Source: Actinomycetes bacterium (GTDB taxonomy: Bacteria > Actinomycetota > Actinomycetes > Mycobacteriales > Micromonosporaceae). From it: 9,764 bases of DNA. The DNA lies in assembly GCA_023437285.1 (NCBI GenBank), contig JAEZGP010000753.1, forward strand, positions 1 to 9,764, read 5' to 3'. The translations under genes and the position numbers were made by a program. The notes below the pieces were generated by a model, which was given only the letters and a program-made list of their open reading frames with translations, was not told the origin of the DNA and did no database searches. Shown here in pieces: positions 5,468-9,764 of this stretch (positions within the stretch are counted from its first letter, which is position 1; each line of letters starts with the position of its first letter).

Positions 5468-6682
5468 TCACAGTCCGATCGCGACAGCCAAGTCGTTGGC
5501 GGCTTTCCAGTGTGGTGCGGGCTTCTCGCGCAGGTCGAGCACGATCTGTCGGGCATAGCTGTTGTAGCGGATCGTCTCCGGTGCCGCCGCCAGCGCCTCG
5601 TTGAGTACCCGTAGGGTCTGGGTTTCCTTCTTGGTCCCGAGGTGTAGGCCGCGTGCTACCTCGATGAGGTGCCTCGCCCGGCGTGGCCGTGACGCGATCG
5701 TGTCCGGCGGGACGCGGTCAGCCTGCCGGATCGCTTCGCCGTGCTGGCACAGTTCAACGGCCACGCTCACGCGGTAGAACCCGACCACCGGTTGGCTGAA
5801 CCACGTACGGCTGTGCCGGTAGCCGGCCGGCAGCCGGTCTGCCAGCCGCCCTGCCTCGTCGAGGTGCCGCCACGCCACGCCCTGTTCCCCGGCCCGCGCT
5901 GCGGTCAGTGCGGCAACGGTGTGCAGCGACCCGGCCACGGCCGCGAGGTCGGTACCGCCGTGGCGATCCAGCCACACCTCGACATCGCGCAGCGCGTCGA
6001 GGTTAACGGCCATGGCGGCGTCCCAATCGCCGCTGTCGCGCAGCGCCTCGACCAGGAACCACGCCGCCAAGCCGATGGCCTGCGGGTCACCGGAGTCGAC
6101 CGCCAAGGTCATCGCCCGGTCGGTCAGCCGCCACAGCACATCGGCCGCTGGTTGGTAGGCGACAAACATCTGCGCGAGTCCGAGAACGTCCGCGTATATC
6201 GCCTGCGCTCGCTGCCGGTCGGAACCCTCGTACGCCCGCGCCGCGTGGCGCGCCTCGCGGATGAGGTCGGGCAACAGGCGCCCGATCACGGTGCGGTGCT
6301 CGCCCGCGCCGTGCCGGGCCCGCCACGCGTCCGACACCCGAGCCGCCAGGTCGCGAAGGTCGGTCGGTGGGTTCTCGCCGACGGCCACGTACTCGTTGAG
6401 CGCCGCACGCACCTGCGGCAACGCCGCGTGCGCCGGTCCGGTCAGCGCGTGGATCTGTTCCTCGTGCTCACCGACCAGGTCGGCCAGCGGCACGCGCAGC
6501 GCTACTGAGATCTTGTCGAGCATCCCGAGGCGCGGGGTCAGCATGCGGCCTTTCTCTACGGCTTTCACCCATTCGGGTGACCGGCCGATGAGTCCACCGA
6601 GTACGGCGCGCGTCTTGCCCGCACGTTCCCGGTGCATCTGTATGCGCTGTCCGACGGTCAGGTGCGGGTGCGGATCCGACAT
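5468..6682 (-). CDS. XRE-family regulator with long helical, TPR-like C-terminal domain
   Basis: This 404-aa cytosolic regulator has an HTH_3 DNA-binding domain at about residues 8-68 (TVGQRIQMHRERAGKTRAVL, IGRSPEWVKAVEKGR, MLDKISVALRVPLADLVGE). The remaining ~330 residues are Ala/Leu/Arg-rich helical pairs resembling tetratricopeptide repeats, for example YADVLGLAQMFVAYQPAADV, AWFLVEALRDSGDWDAAMAV and AWRHLDEAGRLADRL. This layout occurs in many actinomycete regulators and, more distantly, in the RRNPP peptide receptors. The ATG at 6682 fits the normal HTH N-terminus, although the frame stays open upstream to 7921; that extension runs antisense through other genes and lacks coding character. 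TACCCT (6694-6689) ends 6 nt before the ATG, so a leaderless start is possible. It is followed by the Nudix gene and is divergent from a small-ORF operon. Confidence 0.88.
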   Translation of the reverse strand: MSDPHPHLTVGQRIQMHRERAGKTRAVLGGLIGRSPEWVKAVEKGRMLTPRLGMLDKISVALRVPLADLVGEHEEQIHALTGPAHAALPQVRAALNEYVAVGENPPTDLRDLAARVSDAWRARHGAGEHRTVIGRLLPDLIREARHAARAYEGSDRQRAQAIYADVLGLAQMFVAYQPAADVLWRLTDRAMTLAVDSGDPQAIGLAAWFLVEALRDSGDWDAAMAVNLDALRDVEVWLDRHGGTDLAAVAGSLHTVAALTAARAGEQGVAWRHLDEAGRLADRLPAGYRHSRTWFSQPVVGFYRVSVAVELCQHGEAIRQADRVPPDTIASRPRRARHLIEVARGLHLGTKKETQTLRVLNEALAAAPETIRYNSYARQIVLDLREKPAPHWKAANDLAVAIGL

Positions 6683-6689
6683 GCTCCCA

Positions 6690-6763
6690 GGGTAGGACGG
6701 CAACCAATGATGCGCGATGCCTGGAATGATCCCGTCGCACCGTAGGGGTAGGTTTCCTACCCC
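6690..6763. promoter_or_regulatory. Inverted repeat and third copy of GGGTAGG in the divergent promoter region
   Basis: A perfect 8-bp dyad ggggtagg-ttt-cctacccc lies at 6745-6763. Its core GGGTAGG recurs at 6690-6696, covering the candidate -10 of the XRE gene (TACCCT on the minus strand). Three copies of the heptamer in the 193-bp space between divergent genes look like operator sites for the XRE protein. A short RNA hairpin is the alternative for the dyad. Confidence 0.6.
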
Positions 6764-6875
6764 TTGCGGCCTGCGCAAACTCTTAACCTTCCGTACCACG
6801 GGTGCGATGGTCGGCGCCGGCATGACCCGGCCGTCGCGCCCGACCAGCACAACGCCGCGTGGAGGTTGACAGCTC

Positions 6876-6977
6876 ATGCACGACCCGACGGCGCCAGTGG
6901 GCGCCCGCGCGACCCGGCCCTGGTCGCCGTTCGTCGAGCATTCGCCCGACGTCTCACCCGGCCAGCCGAGGGTGTGA
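6876..6977 (+). CDS. 33-aa small ORF, first of three coupled small genes
   Basis: The ATG at 6876 is preceded by GGAGG (6861-6865), 10 nt upstream, and encodes a 33-residue Pro/Arg-rich peptide beginning MHDPTAPVGARATRPWSPFV and ending GQPRV. Its TGA is followed after 2 nt by the ATG of the next gene (TGAGCATG), a spacing suited to translational coupling. No signal peptide, membrane segment or known motif is visible. It could be a leader peptide that tunes the next gene, a small regulatory peptide for the divergent XRE regulator, or a chance ORF. The strong SD and the coupling are the only support; codon bias over 33 codons proves little. Confidence 0.4.
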   Translation: MHDPTAPVGARATRPWSPFVEHSPDVSPGQPRV

Positions 6978-6979
6978 GC

Positions 6980-7198
6980 ATGGTGCCACTCATCGAACCT
7001 GGCACAGTGCTGACGATCGCGGAGCGTGACTACCTCTACGGGGTCGGTCCCATTCGGCTTCGGGTCGACGTGCCCGTACCGGCGCACCCGAACCTCGAAT
7101 GGGTGACCGTTCACGGCACTCGCCTGCTCGCCGACGGCAGGCAGACGCACCGCGTCTCGGTCCTGGTACGGGTGGCCGCGATTGCCGGTCGCCAGTGA
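6980..7198 (+). CDS. 72-aa small protein of unknown function
   Basis: This is a 72-residue β-rich-looking protein (VPLIEPGTVLTIAERDYLYG, then VGPIRLRVDVPVP and HRVSVLVRVAAIAG). I recognise the general type as a small hypothetical seen beside XRE regulators in actinomycetes, but I know no function. No cysteines, signal peptide or membrane helix are seen. The ATG at 6980 has GAGGG (6968-6972) 7 nt upstream; the frame is open back to 6764, but that part looks non-coding. Its TGA overlaps the GTG of the next gene (GTGA, 7195-7198), so it is the middle member of a tight small-gene operon divergent from the XRE regulator. Confidence 0.65.
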   Translation: MVPLIEPGTVLTIAERDYLYGVGPIRLRVDVPVPAHPNLEWVTVHGTRLLADGRQTHRVSVLVRVAAIAGRQ

Positions 7199-7482
7199 GC
7201 GGCGACTTTTACCTCTCGGGCCTCCTACGATGTTGTGGCGCGCCGATGTGGTGCGTGACGCGCGCGGCGACGAGGCGCTACCGCTGCGGTGTGTGCGAGC
7301 AGGGCTTGGACGCGCTCGCGGCCGAGGTCGAGGTGTGGGAACTCGCCCGCACGCGGATTCCCACGCTCGGGAACGCCCACACGCCGTACGACGAACGCGC
7401 TCGGCCTCTCGCGAGCGCGCTGCGGGCGATCGACGTGGCCCGCAGCAGTTCCGGCCACAGGATCGTCCTGACGGCAGCGTGA
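7195..7482 (+). CDS. 95-aa zinc-ribbon protein resembling a large serine recombinase Zn domain
   Basis: The protein opens with FYLSGLLRCCGAPM and continues to RRYRCGVCEQGLDALAAEVE. This is the pattern of the recombinase zinc β-ribbon domain (LSGLLRCGxCG ... YRC ... LE) of large serine recombinases. The first knuckle is shortened from CxxC to adjacent Cys13-Cys14, with Cys20 nearby; the second pair is Cys31 and Cys34. There is no resolvase catalytic domain or recombinase domain upstream, so this is either a domesticated stand-alone ribbon or the tail of a lost integrase. The GTG start overlaps the preceding stop by 4 bp, which favours a genuine coupled gene. The C-terminal half (residues 45-95) is not recognised. 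Confidence 0.6.
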   Translation: MSGDFYLSGLLRCCGAPMWCVTRAATRRYRCGVCEQGLDALAAEVEVWELARTRIPTLGNAHTPYDERARPLASALRAIDVARSSSGHRIVLTAA

Positions 7483-7514
7483 CGGGTTGCGATGTCTCTG
7501 CTTCCGGTAGGGCG

Positions 7515-7736
7515 TTACAGCGGATCTCCATCCTCAACGACCGGCGAACCGTCCGATGGCGACATGGTGCCCTCCAGCGCCAAGGCAACCGCCTCGAACT
7601 CGACGAGCGCCGCGGTGAGGTCCTCGACGATTTCCATTGCGATGATCTCAGGCGCCGGGAGGTTGTCCATGTCCTCCAGCGACTCATCACGCAGCCAAGC
7701 GATGTCGATAACGTGTTTCGGCAGCCGCCGAGCGAG
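7515..7736 (-). pseudogene. hsdM: C-terminal remnant of a type I restriction DNA methyltransferase (HsdM)
   Basis: Read on the minus strand, this 74-codon stretch ends at a TAA (7515-7517) and contains IDIAWLRDESLEDMDNLPAP followed by EIIAMEIVEDLTAALVEFEA. From recall, this is characteristic of the extreme C-terminus of type I restriction-modification methylase subunits (typically AWLKDESLEDxxNLPxPxxxAxEIVEDLxAAL). An in-frame TAA lies at 7737-7739 immediately before it, and no methylase domain (NPPF motif) or HsdS/HsdR sequence is present in the window. It is therefore a fragment left by deletion, lying antisense to a spurious open frame. It indicates that a restriction island once occupied or passed through this site. 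Confidence 0.7.
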
Positions 7737-7818
7737 TTATAGCCCGAGATCGATTGCGCGGTCCGCGGCAAATCCGGAAGTCCTTGCCCACGGGGACGTT
7801 GGCTGCAAAGATCATTTA

Positions 7819-8319
7819 ATGAACCCGTGGCCGACGTGGGACGAATGGCTGGACACGCTTCCGGCAGATGCGCGCGACCGCGCGACAGCCCTGGCGGGTT
7901 TGTTCGAGCAGCGGGAAGCAAACGACCCGCAGGGCTGGGCCAGGTCCGAGATCAGCGAAAACTTTGCGCAGATGGCCCGTTTCCTGATGTTGCGACTGCT
8001 GTGGAGAGACCTCGTCGGCCCGTGGATGGATCAGGACTCGCTGCCCCAGTTGGAGCCCGCCCGGCGCCTGCTGGCCGCCGGCGCTGATCCACATGACGTC
8101 CTGCTCGTGGCACGAGCCGCGGCATACGACGCAATGGTCGCCGTGGTAGGAGTCCTCGATGCCGGAGTGGACTGGGAAGTCGCACCGGAGGGTCCCGGGT
8201 GGTCCTTGATGGAGACGGATGCGGATGGGGCGCTGACCGGCCGGGCGATATCCGGTCTGCACGAGTCATTGATGGAGGCAGTGCCGCCAGGCGTCGACGC
8301 CGACGATCTCTGGGATTAG
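7819..8319 (+). CDS. Hypothetical protein, 166 aa, truncated or ending at an IS junction
   Basis: This is an acidic, Trp-rich, mostly helical soluble protein (WPTWDEWLDTLPADARDRAT, ARSEISENFAQMARFLMLRL, GWSLMETDADGALTGRAISG). I do not recognise the family. The ATG at 7819 has no strong SD (AAAG about 10 nt upstream). No signal peptide or membrane segment is seen. The TAG stop uses the IS target duplication (TA) plus the first base of the IS, so the true 3' end has been altered: without the IS the frame would run on in phase into the GNAT fragment at 9291. The end DADDLWD looks like a plausible natural C-terminus, so it may have lost only a stop codon or a few residues. The original extent cannot be told from this sequence. 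Confidence 0.65.
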   Translation: MNPWPTWDEWLDTLPADARDRATALAGLFEQREANDPQGWARSEISENFAQMARFLMLRLLWRDLVGPWMDQDSLPQLEPARRLLAAGADPHDVLLVARAAAYDAMVAVVGVLDAGVDWEVAPEGPGWSLMETDADGALTGRAISGLHESLMEAVPPGVDADDLWD

Positions 8320-9290
8320 GGCGTGTCTTGTGGATCTCAGGTGAGGTCGCGTAGCAGATCTTCATCGTGGCGACGTCGACGGCGGCCTGGTACATGAACT
8401 CTCGCTTGTCGTAGCGGGTGGCAACCGCCCTAAACTGTTGAGCTTGTTGATGGCTCGTTCGACGACGTTGCGCTGCTTGTACAACTGACGGTCGAACGCC
8501 GGTGGCCGCCCGCCTCGGCTGCCCTTGGCTGCCCGTGCGGCGATCTGGTCCTTCTTCTCCGGGATCACCGCCGTGATCCGGCGGCGGCGCAGCTCAGTAC
8601 GGATCTTGCGGTTCGTGTACGCCTTGTCGGCCAGCACCCGACCCGGCCGGGTACGCGGCCGGCCCACCCGACGGCAGATACGCACACCATCCATGACCTT
8701 GGTAAATCCGACACTGTCGTGGCGCTGACCGGCGGTCAGGACCCGGCTGACCGGCCGGCACCGGCGGTCGGCGGCCAGGTGCAGCTTCGTACTCAGCCCG
8801 CCCCTCGACCGGCCGAGCGCTTCACGATCACCCGATACGCCCGATACCGGCCGCCCCCTTTAGCGTCGCCGGCCTGCTCGGACAGCTCCTCGGGCAGCTC
8901 ATGACGAGCACCGGCAGCGTGCTGGTGTGCCCGGACCACGGTCGAGTCCACGCCCAAGGTCCAGTCCTCGCCCTCCTCAAGGTCGCAGTCGATGCGCAAC
9001 GCCTCGCAGATCTTCGCCCAGGTCCCGTCCAACGCCCACCGACGTTTGCGCTGGTAGACCGTCTTTCACGGCCCGAACCGGCCGGGCAGATCCCGCCACG
9101 TAATCCCGGTCCGTTCCCGGAACAAGACCCCCGAGATCGTCGTACGGTGGTCCCTCCACCGACCACCACGCGGCGGATCCGCAGGCAGCAAGGGCTTGAG
9201 TAGCTCCCACTCGGCGTCAGTGAGCTCGAACCGTCCAGACACGACAGACGTAATACACGCTTACGCTCAAGAGACCCACGAGACACGCCC
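8319..9290 (-). mobile_element. Decayed IS5-family (IS427-like) insertion sequence
   Basis: A 972-bp element is bounded by 20-bp terminal inverted repeats that match at 18 of 20 positions: GGGCGTGTCTTGTGGATCTC at 8319-8338 and GGGCGTGTCTCGTGGGTCTC on the minus strand from 9290 to 9271. The dinucleotide TA flanks both ends (8317-8318, 9291-9292), fitting the short target duplication of the IS427 group. It contains one broken DDE transposase and no passenger gene. It lies between a hypothetical gene and the tail of a GNAT acetyltransferase gene. Confidence 0.85.
8337..9242 (-). pseudogene. IS5-family DDE transposase, broken by a stop and frameshifts
   Basis: Reading from GTG 9242 gives VSGRFELTDAEWELLKPLLP and WRDLPGRFGP, then an in-frame TGA (9066-9068) where relatives have Trp before KTVYQR. 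The frame resumes with LGVDSTVVRAHQHAAG (first catalytic Asp, codon 8946-8948). The frame then shifts by -1 near AAAGGGGGC (8853-8861). The shifted frame encodes ALGRSRGGLSTKLHLAADRR, LADKAY (second Asp, 8626-8628) and NVVERAINKL (catalytic Glu, 8458-8460). Single-base losses near 8436-8440 and near 8355 break the C-terminus; restored, it would read VATRYDKREFMYQAAVDVAT and end at TGA 8337-8339. The -1 shift could be a programmed frameshift as in other IS5 elements. The TGA and the two later deletions mean no active transposase is made from this copy. Confidence 0.88.
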
Positions 9291-9446
9291 TACTACGAGA
9301 GGTTCGGGTTCCGGCTCGCCGGCGGGTACGGCATTGTGCCGCCCGTACCCGGATGGGCGCCGCACTTTCAAGCGCGGACATTGAGCTCCTACACGGCCGA
9401 CCTGCGCGGCGAGTTCCGTTACGCGGAGCCGTTCAGCCGGGTGTGA
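9291..9446 (+). pseudogene. C-terminal remnant of a YhbS-like GNAT acetyltransferase
   Basis: This is a 51-codon tail with no start, beginning at the IS junction: YYERFGFRLAGGYGIVPPVP, then WAPHFQARTLSSYTADLRGE and FRYAEPFSRV before TGA 9444-9446. YYxRFGF is the late GNAT motif seen in YhbS-type N-acetyltransferases, where it follows a GHP/GDP turn and the acetyl-CoA loop. Those parts (about 110-120 residues) are absent, and the sequence on the other side of the IS does not supply them. The gene was therefore truncated, probably by IS-associated deletion. Identification rests on recalled motif similarity. Confidence 0.6.
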
Positions 9447-9499
9447 TAGTTGCGGCACTCGCCGACAATAAGGGCACCCTCGTGGAAGGAACCCCGGCC

Positions 9500-9764
9500 G
9501 TGCCCACCACCCTTCACACGTCCCTCCTCGCCGCCGACGGCGACACCTGGGGGATCAGCGGTCCCGACTTCCTGACCTACTTCGCCGTCGCGGCGGGCGT
9601 GCTCATCGCCGGCACGCTCGTCTACCGGCTGATCAACCGCGTGAGCGGCGGCAGCGACCGGCTCGCCACCCCGGTCGAGGTGGCCTACCTGCGCGGCGGC
9701 GCGCCGCTTGCCGTCACGGCCACCCTGGCGGGGCTGCGGGCGGCCGGCGCGATCGGCTCGGCCG
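9500..9764 (+). CDS. TIGR04222-type membrane protein, N-terminal part (3' end outside window)
   Basis: The first 88 residues of a membrane protein run off the window. After a short leader (VPTTLHTSLLAADG) comes DTWGISGPDFL, the opening signature of TIGR04222-family proteins, then a transmembrane helix (about residues 25-45, FLTYFAVAAGVLIAGTLVYR), a basic linker, and ATPVEVAYLRGGAPLAVTAT, the LxPxExAYLxGGxxxAV motif of the family. The function of the family is unknown. The GTG at 9500 is preferred to the in-frame GTG at 9482 because GGAAGGA (9484-9490) lies 9 nt upstream. It follows the GNAT remnant by 53 bp but is likely an independent intact gene, with conserved chromosomal DNA resuming here. 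Confidence 0.8.
   Translation, partial: MPTTLHTSLLAADGDTWGISGPDFLTYFAVAAGVLIAGTLVYRLINRVSGGSDRLATPVEVAYLRGGAPLAVTATLAGLRAAGAIGSA

Noticed and set aside
6866..6871. Perfect TTGACA -35 hexamer near the 33-aa ORF
   Set aside because: No TANNNT -10 lies 16-18 bp downstream and it would start transcription inside the ORF; the bases fall between the SD and the ATG.
7182..7742. Plus-strand open frame of 186 codons
   Set aside because: It is out of frame with the zinc-ribbon gene and antisense to the HsdM remnant, both of which show family motifs.
6683..7921. N-terminal extension of the XRE regulator to an 817-aa protein
   Set aside because: The extra 413 residues are Arg/Ser/Pro-rich, run antisense to the small-ORF operon, and precede a normal HTH N-terminus at 6682.
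1..9764. tRNA, rRNA, CRISPR array, riboswitch or replication origin
   Set aside because: I saw no cloverleaf sequence with a T-loop GTTCRANNC context, no regularly spaced repeats and no DnaA-box cluster.

Overview
This window is high-GC DNA with GTG starts, leaderless-looking promoters and an aconitase/AcnR/RIO-kinase neighbourhood. It is most consistent with an actinomycete chromosome, probably Micromonosporaceae (Micromonospora-like). The family-level placement is inferred from protein character only.

Left part (1-3567), conserved chromosomal genes. The window opens inside the 3' end of aconitase (acn), which ends at a 16-bp-stem hairpin shared with a convergent RIO-type Ser/Thr kinase. 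The kinase is divergent from a two-domain protein: a degenerate RsbT-like ATPase domain fused to a SpoIIE/RsbX-like PP2C phosphatase. Next comes a TetR-family repressor that strongly resembles corynebacterial AcnR, the aconitase repressor. It is preceded by a perfect 30-bp palindrome that overlaps the phosphatase stop codon. Acn and its likely repressor are therefore split by a kinase/phosphatase pair.

Middle part (3570-5393). A compact VapBC toxin-antitoxin operon has inverted repeats over its promoter. It is convergent with a 73-aa single-domain S1 RNA-binding protein that has a near-ideal Shine-Dalgarno. After about 300 bp without a gene comes a minus-strand pair: a 404-aa XRE regulator with a long helical (TPR-like) C-terminal region, followed by a Nudix hydrolase.

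Right part (6683-9446), accessory region. Divergent from the XRE gene are three tightly coupled small ORFs (33, 72 and 95 aa). The last is a stand-alone zinc-ribbon domain resembling that of large serine recombinases. The two directions are separated by an operator-like inverted repeat built on GGGTAGG. Then come the C-terminal tail of a type I restriction methylase (HsdM), an unrecognised 166-aa gene, a decayed IS5-family insertion sequence with 20-bp terminal inverted repeats and a TA duplication, and the orphan C-terminus of a GNAT acetyltransferase. This reads as a site of repeated insertion and loss.

The window ends in the N-terminus of a TIGR04222-type membrane protein. The observations most worth following are the AcnR-like regulator with its palindrome, the kinase/degenerate-ATPase-phosphatase pair, and the XRE-TPR regulator divergent from the coupled small ORFs.
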